Below are positions 12,406-25,669 of a DNA stretch of 64,000 nucleotides, piece after piece. Made by a program: the position numbers and the translations under genes. Under the pieces are notes generated by a model. The model was not told the origin of the DNA. It saw only the letters and a program-made list of their open reading frames with translations, and did not search any database. Location of the stretch: the NCBI RefSeq assembly GCF_003576645.1, contig NC_044925.1, positions 8,711,657-8,775,656 of the forward strand, written 5' to 3'. This DNA is from Ipomoea triloba (lineage: Eukaryota > Streptophyta > Magnoliopsida > Solanales > Convolvulaceae). Position 1 is the first letter of the stretch, and each line of letters starts with the position of its first letter.

Positions 12406-13484
12406 TATTCGATCACTCTGCTGCGAGTTTCCTTTTTTTTGTGTTGCATACGCATACTCAACTTGCGAATATCAATCCCACTGGAAGGTATGTCAATCTT
12501 ATGCCATTTTGAAGTAATTTTGACCTGTTGGCAGGATTTAACTAACTTATACTGCTCAAGTTGCCAAATCACTGATTGGGGAACCTTCTGAAAACAACGA
12601 CAGTTTGGTCTGGTAACAATGACAAGTTATGTTTTGATCATTATCTTTATTTTGTGTTTGTATATAGTCAAATGAAGATATATGATCAGTTTTTGAGTTG
12701 TGAAAACAGTGGAGATTCATTGGTCTATGAAAGCTACTTCCCTTTGTTTAGGGTTACGACTCCCTATTGATATTAAAGCCGAAATATACAATTGTGTATT
12801 TTATTTCGGGTACTTTTCCGCCTTAAGCATTAAACTTGTGACCTCTTGTCTTTAGGTCTCTAGTTTGTCACTCAATTGAAGATCATTTGTATAATTGTGT
12901 GTTATCACATACTCCCCAATTTTGATCATCTCTTTTCAGAATGCATTGTTTGCCCACTCTCTCATACTCGTAACTCATTGTGGCCATCAACAAAGTAAGG
13001 ATTACAACACAACATTGTTCACAACAAGAGCTCTTATGACACAAGAACATACACCTAATCTCTATAACAAATTGGATTACAAATGCATATTCACAAGATT
13101 ATCACATCCAACTCTTAGATAGTCTAGCCACTCATGAAATGGCTAGTTAGAATCTAATGGATGGTTTTTGGGTGTGAGTGGATGATGGAAAGAAGGTTGG
13201 GAATAAAGATTCCTCGGGATGTCGATCTCACGAGGATGGACACTTGGAATTGGTTGTTGTATTATCAAACACAATCTCACATTTGCACTAGGAAGCAAGA
13301 AGAAGGTACATTGTATGGAAATGCAAAGAGGAAAAAGAGCAATGTAAGTAAAGAGCAAGCAAAGAAAACAAAGGAAACAAAGATGGTGTTAGGTGAATTG
13401 GATTAGCCTACCTTGATCATGTGCAATGAAACAACCTAGGTAAGAAGTGAACTATGTGTGAATTGAGGTCAATATGAGATGACT
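12406..13484. other. 3' flank of FKBP copy 1, retroelement-like tail
   Basis: No exon is supported after the FKBP stop codon. From about 12950 the DNA resembles the retroelement leader that continues past 18982 in copy 2, so copy 1 ends in the middle of that element. This again fits an unmerged contig end. The same applies to 17904-18982. Confidence 0.6.
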
Positions 13485-13485
13485 N

Positions 13486-13541
<56 letters not shown>
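13485..13541. repeat. Lone N followed by an (AT)n run at the duplication junction
   Basis: The N at 13485 separates copy 1 from copy 2. The AT run 13486-13541 matches 7988-8043 base for base. Confidence 0.95.
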
Positions 13542-13544
<3 letters not shown>

Positions 13545-16500
13545 GTGTTTTTTTCAAATTTTCACAACATTGGTTAAATATTCACTTTCTTTGTCGTGTT
13601 TGTTTTTGTGATCTTGATGAACTTGTGTTTGTTTTTGTTCTTGCTTCTTTTGTCAGTGTTTTTGTCGTTGATCGCCAGAGCTTTTCCCTCTTCTAGATTG
13701 TCAAAAATGCAGCGAGTCTTGTGGAAGAAGACTCGCTCGCTTTTATATTTTAGTTTTAAAAACACTGAAACGGGATTGGACGGATAGAACGGCGTCCGTC
13801 CAGTCACCGTCCACTAACATTAACAAAACGCCGTCGTTTTGGACCAGGGTCCACAATGCATTGTGGACGCTGGTCCACGATATAAGGATTGACTTTTGTA
13901 ATAGAACATAATTTATTTAATACTTCTTGTCTTAAAAAGAAATATGATTGAAAATAATTTTAGTATTAGAAAATAATTATACAATATAGTTTGGGATTAA
14001 ATTATACGGGGTGTTACACAACTCAACACTTGAAATGCTTGAGTTTTGAACACTCGAGCTTGAAATACTCAAAACTTGCTACTTGAAATGCTTGAATCAA
14101 AGCACATAAACTCGAAATACTTGAAACTTGATATTTGAAATACTTGAATTGCAGTACTTTGACTCAAAATACTTGAAACTTGATACTTGAAATGCTTGAA
14201 TCGGAGTACTTAGACTTGAAATATTTGAAACTTGATACTTGAAATACTTGGATCTAAGTACTTAGACTTAAAATACTTGAAACTTGATACTTAAAATGCT
14301 TAAATACTTGAACTTTAAATTCGAACACTTGAACTTGAGGCTTGAATGCTTGAATGCTTCAAAGCTTAAACACTTCAATCACTTCTTTTTTGTTGCCCCT
14401 TTTACTTGAAATGAGACCTCTATTTTTAGTATGGGAAACACCATCCACACCACACATTTGAAAATCTAATTCAAAGGAATTATTCAAATGCATTCAAATT
14501 TTAACCAAATTATCTAAAATATTTAATATATTTAGTTAAAGTGAAAAATAAAAATTTATATAAAATTAATTGTGAATCATTGGCGAAACATATAACATTT
14601 TGGACTTTGATGCATGAAAATAACATGTTGCTAAACTTAATTGTAACTTTTAACGTGTTTAATTAACCTTTCATATGCAACTACCATTTAGTGTAATGGC
14701 ATCGCGGTTACCATTATAAACAGGTAATTATAAGTTAGAACTTCAATGGCGGGCGCTTAGATTCTTTGAGCTGAAAATGTTTGAAAAAGTATAGAATCGA
14801 TACTACCTTATAAAGAATCATAAGTATTTCAAAAAAAAAATTTAACTTTTCATATAATATTTAGAAATGTATTTAATTATTTTAAAAAAACTAACTTATC
14901 ATATAATACATAATATTTAGAAATTTATTTAATTATTTTTCTAATTTATTTTATTTTTAAACTAAGAATTTGCCATTTGAATTGGAGTAATTCTACATGT
15001 ACTCTTTATGATTTGGCATGCTTTGATTGCTCAATTTAGTAGGAGATCATGACGTTTATTCATTCATTTTTTTTTCTTCCTCCAATCAAATTTAAACACA
15101 AATAAAAAAAAATTGAGAGAGATTTTGAGATTACAACAAGTATTTTTCTTTGAATTCCATCCACTAGGCGAATCAATTGGATTGGACCACACGATGCAAG
15201 TGAAATTTTGCAAGTTTAGCCCAAATATGTTGTATTCAAGCATTATTGCATGGGTTGTATTCCCGTGTGGATCACGGTTCAAAAATAATTTCATATTGGT
15301 GTTATTACAATATTTTTTACGTGACTTGCATTTTCCTTTTCATTGCTTCTTCCTCAATTTTATTGCTGCAATATACAATTTTATAACTCATATATAAAAT
15401 ATATTATTCTAATTCATAAAATACATTATCATACTAAAAAGTTTGTTATTCTAAACTCATAAAATACATTATTCTAACACATAAAGTACATTATTCTAAT
15501 TCATAAAATATATATATATTTTTTCATTTTAATACATAAAATACATTATTTTATCTTAGAAACTTTATTATTCTAAAATATTATCCGAATCCATCAACTA
15601 AAAAACGATTTTTTTTTTTTTAAGTTAAAGCGAAGTAATTTTGAATTGCAGTCCACACAATAATTTGCCAGCACTCACTAGTCAGCTCACCCTATCTTAA
15701 TTTCTATGGAAATTGTATTTGTATAGAGGAAGACAATGGCGAAGATGACGATGATGAAATGGGCCTTACCAATATCCACTGATTCCACTCCCCAAACTTG
15801 TGTTCTTATACCAATCCCAGCAATACCGTCGTCTTCTTCTTTGTGCACAACGAAATCAAGAAGAGACTTCTCTCTTTCCGCAATCACCATATCTTTCTCT
15901 GCTCTAATATTCTCTAACGCCCAGATTCCCAACTCCTGGGCCAAACCCGAGCCTCCGCGGTTCGCCGAGCTCCCGAATTCCGGCGGCGTTAAGGCCTTGG
16001 ATCTCCGCATTGGCGACGGGGAAGTTCCCTTTGATGGCGATGAGGTCTCTCTCACCGCACTGTAATCTGTGTAGATGCAGTATTATGTAGTTAAAGTTAA
16101 TTGCTGTTAATTTATTGATTATTTTCTCTTAAGTTTCAGCAAGGTTATTTCTTTCTTTTTCTTTTGTTCAAGAGGCGATGAGGAATAACACTCAATTAAA
16201 ATTATTACCCAACAAATACAATTAATTAATTAATAAATAAATACCTGGGGGAGACATGGAGAGTGAGACTCTTTGGGGGAAGAAGGATAATGATACTGTC
16301 CAGGATTGCTCCCAGTTGGGATAGACCCCCTCACCTAATGTCAGGGGTCCTCAGACTACAGAAAGATTATTTCTTAACATTGTTAAATTGTTTGCTGCAA
16401 TTCTTGGATCAAGTGGTGAATCTTGCATTCTTGCTTTTTTTAGGTTGCAATTCATTACTATGGGAGACTTGCTGCAAAACAAGGGTGGCGTTTTGACTCT

Positions 16501-18982
16501 ACTTATGATCACAAAGACGAAACTGGTGAACCAGTTCCATTTTGTTTCATCCTTGGTTCAGGCAAAGTGAGTTCTATCATCAATTTTTACTTAATGTAGA
16601 GCATGTGCATAATAAGAATCTTGTGGTTGGAGCTGAATGGAGGGACGATTGGACAAGTATAGCTATGAACTTAGATAAGGGCTGGTAAAGATTGAATTCG
16701 GAGAGGTCTTGGGACATCCATTAGGTAAGATAGAGAGAAAACTAGCAATTAGCTTTTGGTGTTGAATGATACTGGTAGAAAATGTACTAAAGCAAAGAGG
16801 ATGTTGATCCTGACATCACTATTAACAGAGCAAATCAGTAGGATTAATTAGGGTGAGCCGGTGAGGTGGCTAGGTGGAAACTAGTGTTTGTTCATTATGG
16901 TCGTTAGTGATTGTCCTATGGATCCTTGAGATGTAAATCCTGTTCTGTTTTCTTGTGGAAGATTTGGTTTTAGGCTCCTGAAGCAACAGATATTTACAGT
17001 TAATTTGAGGTTCTTTCAGTTTTATTGTGCTTTGGATTAGGTGGTGGTGGAGATGAAGATCCATTGAAGCTGCCACTCTGCCAGCCTAATGGAAAGGAAT
17101 CAGAAATGTTGTTTGGCAGGGGACGGTGTATTCTTTTTAGTTTTTACACTGATAGTTAATATATAATGTGTTGTTAAATTTGAAAGTTAAAGGATCAATG
17201 GTAGTTAAATTGAATGTTTAGGACTAAACGTGGCTGTTCCACTATAAATGGAGGACCCCAACTGGTATTAACTCAAAACAGAAATTACATATTTCATTTT
17301 AACTTTTGGAGAAAAATTGTAAAACATAAATGTTTCCCATGTAGTCCTTTATTTACTTTTTACTTAAATGGTCAATCCCATATTTCCTGCACCTATGTAA
17401 CATATTATTTGCATCGCCTCTTGAATTTCTTTTTCTCTTCTTCCTGTGAACGGTTGTTTGATATTTTGCAGGTTATAGCAGGAATTGAAAGTGCTGTGAA
17501 ATCAATGAAAGTAGGTGGTGTTCGTCGAGTTGTTATTCCACCATCTCAAGGATACCAGAATACCTCCCAAGAACCTATACCACCCAATGTGCGATAACTT
17601 TTATATATCCTAGCCTTTCTGTTTAACAGCTTTAAATCCTTTAAAATGCCAGAAACTGCTCTGCAAAAGTTCAAGGCTTGTAGACTTGGATGAATGTGGA
17701 TCTACCTGAGAAGGGGTAAAGTAAAAATAATACAATATTAAGTTTACCCTTTTTTTTTTTTTTTTTTTTTAAATTTACAGTTCTTTGATAGGCAGAGGCT
17801 CTTTACAACGATCTTCAATCCAACCCGTCTTGCCAATGGAGAGGGCTCAACATTGGGTACTCTCATATTTGATATTGAATTGGTCAGCTTGAGACACCAG
17901 TAATATTCGATCACTCTGCTGCGAGTTTCCTTTTTTTTGTGTTGCATACGCATACTCAACTTGCGAATATCAATCCCACTGGAAGGTATGTCAATCTTAT
18001 GCCATTTTGAAGTAATTTTGACCTGTTGGCAGGATTTAACTAACTTATACTGCTCAAGTTGCCAAATCACTGATTGGGGAACCTTCTGAAAACAACGACA
18101 GTTTGGTCTGGTAACAATGACAAGTTATGTTTTGATCATTATCTTTATTTTGTGTTTGTATATAGTCAAATGAAGATATATGATCAGTTTTTGAGTTGTG
18201 AAAACAGTGGAGATTCATTGGTCTATGAAAGCTACTTCCCTTTGTTTAGGGTTACGACTCCCTATTGATATTAAAGCCGAAATATACAATTGTGTATTTT
18301 ATTTCGGGTACTTTTCCGCCTTAAGCATTAAACTTGTGACCTCTTGTCTTTAGGTCTCTAGTTTGTCACTCAATTGAAGATCATTTGTATAATTGTGTGT
18401 TATCACATACTCCCCAATTTTGATCATCTCTTTTCAGAATGCATTGTTTGCCCACTCTCTCATACTCGTAACTCATTGTGGCCATCAACAAAGTAAGGAT
18501 TACAACACAACATTGTTCACAACAAGAGCTCTTATGACACAAGAACATACACCTAATCTCTATAACAAATTGGATTACAAATGCATATTCACAAGATTAT
18601 CACATCCAACTCTTAGATAGTCTAGCCACTCATGAAATGGCTAGTTAGAATCTAATGGATGGTTTTTGGGTGTGAGTGGATGATGGAAAGAAGGTTGGGA
18701 ATAAAGATTCCTCGGGATGTCGATCTCACGAGGATGGACACTTGGAATTGGTTGTTGTATTATCAAACACAATCTCACATTTGCACTAGGAAGCAAGAAG
18801 AAGGTACATTGTATGGAAATGCAAAGAGGAAAAAGAGCAATGTAAGTAAAGAGCAAGCAAAGAAAACAAAGGAAACAAAGATGGTGTTAGGTGAATTGGA
18901 TTAGCCTACCTTGATCATGTGCAATGAAACAACCTAGGTAAGAAGTGAACTATGTGTGAATTGAGGTCAATATGAGATGACT
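13486..18982 (+). repeat. Duplicated 5.5-kb block, copy 2
   Basis: Copy 2 of 7988-13484. After 18982 the sequence runs on into unique retroelement DNA, so this copy has the natural right flank and copy 1 the natural left flank. Confidence 0.95.
15736..17903 (+). CDS. FKBP16-1: FKBP-type peptidyl-prolyl isomerase (copy 2)
   Basis: Exons 15736-16044, 16444-16566, 17472-17588 and 17781-17903 give the same 223-residue protein as the gene at 10238, with identical introns. If the duplicated block is an assembly artefact this is the same locus counted twice. If real, it is a very recent tandem duplicate with complete flanks on both sides. Function and features are as for copy 1. Confidence 0.8.
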
Positions 18983-19862
18983 TCTAATGCCTTAGTCATT
19001 TTGGACTAGAAGACCTATCAAGGGCAATGAGCACTCTCATGTCAACATTCGCTAGGTAACATTTATCAAACATGTTGTCTACATCCCATCCCAGACCTTG
19101 TCCTCTCGGATCTAGGGTGGGGATTGCAAGGGAAGGTAGTCTAGGATTAAATCTCAATCTCTTGCAAGCATAACCCTTCCTAAAACCTATTGCATGTGGT
19201 TCACTTCACACACAAGAGTCAATATAAGCATTCCACTTCCAACAAGATATAAACACATAGCCACAACACCATGATCAATTCATACACACAATACAAGGAA
19301 ATAGGATCAAATTCACGTGAGAATTCTAGCCAAGCATGTCTAGATTGTATTGCAAACACAATTAAACAAAGGAAGATGTAGGATGGAATTAAAGAAGTAA
19401 AAGTGCAGGAGATTACCGAGCTTAATTGCAAATACACACAATCCACAAGATGACTCCAATTGAGCAACAAGAGATCCAATTGAGTGAAGGAGAATTGTCA
19501 ATTCTTTCTTAACCCTAGGAGATCTTGATCTCTCAAGAGGAGAGAGTTTAGAACTTGGTTTAGTTGAGAGAGGATGTAAAACTAATCTAATTGAACCTAA
19601 ACTAGAATAACAAAGTAGAATGATACAAATGAATCCCGCCAACAAGAATTTAAAATCTGGAATCCTGATTCATGTATGAGTGGATGTACGAGCGTACGCT
19701 CCCTTGTACGCGCTCCTATTTTGCTCCGTTGCTGCTGCAATCTTGATCCGGTCTGCAACATTCAACTTGCCTCATGTACGAGCCTATGTACCCAAATACA
19801 CACCCTCGTACGCAGTCCAATTTTCATGTTTTTCCTCATTTGCCCATCTTCTGGCCTCCAAT
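18983..19862 (-). mobile_element. Athila-like LTR or leader fragment, minus orientation
   Basis: Non-coding DNA with the layout of the nearby Athila-like promoters. Reading the minus strand, the palindrome GAGCGTACGCTC (19690-19701) with related gtacgagc and gtacgcgctc words is followed by a TATA-like ATTTTAAAT (19648-19656), a leader, and a donor-like CTCG-GTAATC near 19418. Its right edge abuts an unrelated copia fragment. Ends and target duplications were not found. Confidence 0.5.
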
Positions 19863-19991
19863 ATGAAAAAGGGTATGAAAATCGAATATATCTCTACGGA
19901 GAATCAAATAGCTGACATTCTCACAAAGCCTCTGTGCAAAACGAGATTTGCAACATTAAGGCATGAGATGGAAATGATCGAATTGAGCTAA
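19863..19991 (+). pseudogene. Copia RNase H C-terminal fragment
   Basis: The conceptual segment STENQIADILTKPL, followed by a spaced F-LR-EM-MIE tail and a stop codon at 19989-19991, matches the conserved end of Ty1/copia polyproteins (RNase H C-terminus). Nothing upstream belongs to it, so it is a truncated fragment fused to LTR-like DNA. Confidence 0.75.
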
Positions 19992-21213
19992 GTATCACTG
20001 AATATAATCTTATTCTCAATTTTTCGACTTGATACTTGTGCTCTAATTAATTTATTTTACGTATTGCATGTGCTTATATGTTTCGAAATTGTGGTATTTA
20101 TGTTGCAATATGTGTTTATGATTTGTTTTAATTTTTGCATGCAAGTTTTTACGTGTGATTATTTGCAATATGCTTTGTTTTTACCGAACATTTTTAAGTA
20201 AAATTGCTTATCGAATGAGATAATGTCCAATGTTTATTTTTAAATAAGTATTTTAAAATATATCAATGCAAGATTATATAGGAGATGTTCATGCATATGT
20301 AATTGAATGTTGAATTTGTTTATTTAAATCGGTAATTCAAAGTTTATGAATGCAAGATATTATATGTGAGATTGATTATAATTGTCACTAAAACAAATGT
20401 TTGCAATTTTGTAAAAACGTTAATCTAAATACTTAGTCTAAAAATGATAGTATAAATAAATACTACTTTTTCGTTTAAACTTCTCTAAGTTTTTTTAATT
20501 CTCTTTCGGGTAACATTGTCATTGTCTTTATCTTCAATATTTGTTTTTTTTTTTGTTTTTAATTTATTTATTGGTATTTGGTAATATGTCATGTGCAATT
20601 GAGTTATTGTGGTAGTATATAGGGCTGTGTCATGCAATGAGATTATGATGTAGGAAGTTGTGGATTTGTTTCGTTGTGTTTGTATATATGACTGAGATCT
20701 TAGTTGTACTATGAACTCTTGATCTTGCAAGCGCTTATTCATGTTTCGCAGTGATTTCCCCCTTATATGCTTCATGTGTTGTGAGATGTGTGTCGTACAT
20801 ATATTTTCATGTGAAAAGTATTGAACAAAATAGTAATATTTATTATATTTGTAGAAGGTTAAGGAGTAGTACATTTTGTAGTATAACTTTGATATTTAAT
20901 TACAAGATAGTGTAAAAAAAAAAACAATGAACAATGTACTGAATATAATTAATTAATAAATTTGAAAGTAAGGAATCTTTCCAACTACCTAATTCCTCTC
21001 CATTCTTCCACTTTGTATACACTTTTGGAGAAAGGAAATTTTGATCTCTCCAAATGGAAGAATGGAGGAAACACGCATGAACAGTGCTCCTTATGTATGA
21101 GGTCAGCTTTTCAATCCCTGCTGCGCGCATTTCTCCTTAGGTTTTTATCTTCTTACGCACTACTTTTCTTCTTTTACAATTATTCTTTAGTTTTTCATAG
21201 TTTCTTTCTCTTC
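19992..21213. other. AT-rich DNA, probable copia 3' region, no gene seen
   Basis: This follows the RNase H fragment and may include its 3' untranslated region or LTR, but no clear LTR boundary was found. No exon is supported. Confidence 0.5.
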
Positions 21214-21215
21214 TT

Positions 21216-21246
<31 letters not shown>

Positions 21247-21257
21247 TTATTATTATT

Positions 21258-21308
<51 letters not shown>

Positions 21309-21490
21309 ATTATTATCATTATTATTATTATCTATTATTATTATCTATTGTTATTATTATTATTATTATATTTATTATTAGTATTAATATTAATTAATAT
21401 TATTAATATTAATATTAATATTAATATTATTATTATTATCTTTATTATTATTATATTTATTATTAGTATTAATATTAATATTAATATTAA

Positions 21491-21530
<40 letters not shown>

Positions 21531-21535
21531 GAAAT
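21214..21535. repeat. Compound microsatellite
   Basis: Successive runs of TTTA, TTA, TTG and mixed TTA/TTAATA units. Poly-Leu and poly-Ile reading frames through it are artefacts. Confidence 0.95.
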
Positions 21536-22370
21536 GTACAAATGCTATATGTGATTATTGTTTTTAAAAAAATAAAAAATTAGAAAAATGAAAACTGAAG
21601 GAATGGAAAAATGAAAAATTGGAGGAATGGAGGAGGAAAACTGGAGAAATAGAAAAATGGAAAACTGGAAATGGAAAAACAGAAAAATGAAGTAAACGAC
21701 CCCTAGTATTTTCACATGTGCGTTGCACGAAATGAATTCGTTATAATATTTTAAGAATATTTGGATCGATATACAATTATATAAATTATAACAACGAATA
21801 TTATATAGTACAATTGATGAAATTGATTGGATCGATTATGTTTTCTGATTTTATCCTTGCTTGACTTCAAGCAAATAATTGTCCATTACCTGTGCAATGC
21901 AAAGGTAAAATTTTTTATTATATATTTAGAAAATAAAATTAAAGATGAAATTATAAACAATTTTAATATTTAAAAGTGTACATTTATTTTATTATAAGAT
22001 TAGTGAAAAATTATTCAATTAATTGAATAATATATGACTCGTTTGTCTGCAATTATCTTTAAAATTTGATATGTAATATGATTTATGTAATTATATTATT
22101 ACTAAAATAAATATGGGAAAAAAGGATAAAATAATTTAATTGTAATTATTATAAAAATAAATCCAACGACCCATGTTTAGCTTAATTACCACAATAATTA
22201 TTAGACAATTATTAGGCAATTATACTAATTTTTGTGCAGTTCTACTTTTATACCTAAGTATATTCCTTTTCATTATATTGCCTTTACTTTTTTCCGGCCT
22301 CCTCCTCCATATCTAAATGAATTAATTGTAATTATACTAATATTCGTTTAATTTTTAGCTTAATTAACAA
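21536..22370. other. AT-rich intergenic DNA, no gene seen
   Basis: Includes purine-rich 'gaaaaatggaaaactgg' repeats at 21580-21700. No gene is supported. Confidence 0.6.
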
Positions 22371-23373
22371 ATGGGTGTTCAATCGGTTAACCGAAACGTT
22401 TGAACATAAATTTTTAAAACCTTAACCATTAACCGAATCGAACTTTTTATTACCGAATTAATCGAACCGATTTTTTTTTTCCGGTTAATCGGTCGGTTAA
22501 CTGAATAACCTAACTTTTTAAGCTAAAGTTTTAAATCATAAAAATAATTAATATTATAATAAATCTAATTAAAATAATAAATATTATAATAAATCCATAA
22601 GAAAATATACAAAAATAATACCATAACAACACTACAAATTTATAGGGATTTTACATATTATATATATATATATATATATATATAGGGGCACGCTCCAATG
22701 AGAACGGGTGCCCAAGAGAGAAATAAGAACGATCCACAGCCGTCCACGTGTCCAGATCAACGAATCAAATGTAATTTTAAAAAAACGACGCAGTGGCATT
22801 TTCGTAAATATCTCGAATATTGGTGCAAGTAAATGTGTTATAAGTGCAAGTAATTGCTGTACGGTTGCAAGTAAAAAGTGCAAGTAAAATCACGTACAAG
22901 TGCAAGTAATTTACCTTGTTAACATTCGTGCAACTAGGTGCAACTAATTATACCATTAGGTGCAACTAGTTATAACGTTAGGTGCACTTAGTATTGATGC
23001 TCAATGTACATTTTACTTGCACATGTAATACATTTTACATGCACTTGTGCACCTATTTCACGTACAAATGCAAGTAATTTACATTGTTAACATTCATGCA
23101 CGTAAGTGCATCTAGTTATAACCTTAGGTGCAACTACATCTGGACACGTGGCGCGCGGCGATTGGTCCGCAGTTCTCTCCTAGGCGGTGTGTTCTCATTT
23201 GAACGCAGTCCTACACACACACACACACACACACACTCTTATATATACTTATATATTCGCTTAACCGAAGTTTCGAACCGAATTCACCGTTAATCGAAAT
23301 TTTAAAAAACCTTTAACCTTTAACCAAACTACATGTGTAATGTTTTTCGAACCGAATTAGCCGTTCACATCTA
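22371..23373. mobile_element. hAT-like non-autonomous element with GGTTAACCG motifs
   Basis: The left end (GGGTGTTCAATCGGTTAACCGA) and the reverse-complemented right end (GATGTGAACGGCTAATTCGG) are imperfect inverted repeats. Subterminal DNA is rich in 'ttaaccg' and 'cgaaccgaatt' words. No transposase is encoded and no clean 8-base target duplication was found, so hAT is tentative. It hosts the element at 22685-23212. Confidence 0.5.
22685..23212. mobile_element. TA-repeat-associated inverted-repeat element
   Basis: About 528 bases bounded by imperfect inverted repeats of about 75 bases that share CAATGAGAAC / AAATGAGAAC, AGAGA and CCACGTGTCCAGAT. It follows a (TA)n run directly and is followed by (AC)n and 'tatatacttatata', as if inserted into a TA repeat. 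The interior holds many copies of 'gtgcaagtaa' and 'gtgcaacta' in both orientations. No coding sequence. Confidence 0.7.
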
Positions 23374-24634
23374 TATTGTTTTAATGGACATGCATGTGTA
23401 ATGTTTTTCTGGCTTGTCAAAAATATTGAAACTTAAACTGTAGATTTATAACACATAAATAGGTAGAAAAAAACAATAAGAGTAACGAAATAAATTGTTT
23501 GCCAACGTATATATGCTAACAACAATGCCAAAACTTAAAGCATAACATAACAAACCATTTGTTAGTCATTTACTGATTTAGTCCACTTAAACAAAGAAAA
23601 AAAGAATCACAGTCTGATGGTGCGGAAATAGGAAATTTAATTTTCTGAAACACAAATATATATTGTATGTCATCAATCAAAAACCAATCGGTCCAGGTTC
23701 TCATGTATTGGGTTCAATCTTAGGCTTTTTCAAACTCTTTGAAGACAATGAACAGTCCACGTTTATTCTCTTTAAAGACTGCTGCTGGTAGTGCTTTCAT
23801 CAACCAAAATGACTTCTGGACTTGATGAAGATGTAGCTTCCAGTGGTGCTATGCCCCGGATGAAACTAACTATTAAGAAAAGCAAGGTGGAAAAGATATT
23901 ATTGCGAGAGGAAGAAACATGTTAAATGAGAACTAACTTGTTCAACATTGTCCTGTGGAGCGTTGATATTCCATAGACAAATAACAACGCATCAAGCAGA
24001 GCCTTATAGAACTTTTCCTCATCTTGGGGGATAGGTCGGAGGCAGAGACAAAAACAGACTCCATTAGTCAACGATAAGGAGAAATAGCAAAAATACCGGA
24101 GAAGAACAGAAAATAATCGATGGAAGAATTGTTCACGATTAAGAGAGTATTTATAGTGCAATTTCAATATTATTATTTGCAGAAATAAGGATGCCTGGTT
24201 CATGTACAACTGTATTAAGGTTATGAAAGTATTTATAGTGTAATTTTAATCAATATTATTATTTAATTTGGAGATTTTGTAAAATAATAAGTAAAATTGT
24301 ATTACGGATAATAAAGTATTCATACTATAATTTTTTTTAAAAATTATTGCAATTTCAATATTATAATTTGAAGAAATGAGGATGCACGTTTCATGTACAA
24401 GTGTATTACGGTTAGAAAAGTATATATAGTGTAATTTCAATCAATATTATTATTTTGAGATTTTGTAAAATAATAAGTAGAATTGTATTACGGACATGAT
24501 AGTTTTGTTTTTACCGATTCTTTTTCATTATTCCTTATAGAATTGTATTGCAAAAGTACGGTTTTGTTTTTATTAGTAGTATAGATAGATATAGATTTAA
24601 TGCAATATTATGTCGACATCTCATGTAATTTTAA
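23374..24634. other. Intergenic DNA with a possible gene fragment on the minus strand
   Basis: About 23935-24050 on the minus strand encodes a plausible short exon (PRPIPQDEEKFYKALLDALL and on to about 34 residues), with a second less clear segment at 23720-23880. I do not recognise the protein. No start, end or consistent splice set was found, so it may be a captured fragment. The remainder is AT-rich. Confidence 0.35.
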
Positions 24635-24910
24635 GGGAAAACTACACTTTTTGTCCCTAAGTTATAGGATAATTGTAGAATTCGTCCATGAGTATTGGTC
24701 ATGCTCACCTATCGTAACTAAGTTATCATTGGCATTGCACATTTCGTCATTTCGTGCTCACTTTTCGTATCTGAGTTATACTAAAATTGTAAATTTTGTT
24801 CCTAATGTTTTATTAATAGAATGGCGAAAAGTGCAACATCTATCAATGATAGCTTAGGAACGAATTCTAAGATTACCCTATAACTTAGGGACAAAAAATA
24901 CAATTTTATC
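24635..24910. mobile_element. MITE with long inverted repeats
   Basis: The left arm 'tttttgtccctaagttatagg' is matched in inverse orientation by 'cctataacttagggacaaaaa' near 24877-24900. The outer arms also match over about 45 bases. Non-coding, so a hairpin-type MITE; superfamily not determined. Confidence 0.75.
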
Positions 24911-25669
24911 TAATTTTAATGTAAAATTATAGTACAATTGTAGTAGGAATACGATTTTATTACCATACTTTACAATATTACTCAAACCTTAATAGTATAG
25001 AAGTGTTTTGGTCGGAAAGTTAAAATGGAGGATTTGGTTTTTTATTAATAGTATATATTACGCAAACCTAAATAATATATGAGTAATTTGGGCGGGTGTT
25101 AAAATAGAGGATTTTGTTTTTATTAATAGTATAGATAGATAGATAGATAGATATAGACAATATAACTGATGAAATTATATCTCTTTTTAAAAAATTTTAT
25201 AATGAATATTTTTTTTGAATAAAGGCATTGTGGAAATCGAATTATAACAAATTAAAGAAATGCATATGTATTTTTTTTTATTGTAACTACTAATTTATTT
25301 AATTTAATAAGAATAATAGAGTAGGTTACTTACTTTTGAATAATATACTCTAATTTATTTAATATAATGCCAACTTTGATTGTGATGATGTTCGGACCTA
25401 AGACATTTCTTATACAAATTAATAGGTAAGTTAAAAGTTAACAGAGAAGAGGATATTTAACGGATAATCATATAATTAAGGATAAATTAGAAAATCTCAA
25501 GGAAAAATATAAATCTAAACAATTTGAACCATCCATTTGATTTAATAATTTGACCGTCATTTTTTCTACCTATTATAGGCCCAACTTTTTTTTTTTTTTG
25601 GGCTCTTATTAGTATAGTAGATAGTAGATAAGAAAACAAAGAATAACTCACTTTTGGTTAAAACAAAAA
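24911..25669. other. AT-rich intergenic DNA, no gene seen
   Basis: Includes a short GATA repeat near 25132-25155 and a T-run near 25580. No exon is supported. Confidence 0.6.

Larger units (their letters stand above)
7988..13484 (+). repeat. Duplicated 5.5-kb block, copy 1
   Basis: Copy 1 of a 5,497-base block repeated at 13486-18982 with a constant offset of 5,498. Every conceptual translation and landmark compared is identical, including homopolymer runs and decayed repeats. It contains one complete FKBP gene. The copies meet at a single N after 13484. Perfect identity in neutral DNA plus an N at the join points to unmerged overlapping contigs rather than a biological duplication. Confidence 0.95.

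Noticed and set aside
20962..21554. Poly-Leu and poly-Ile frames
   Set aside because: Products of TTG/TTA microsatellites.
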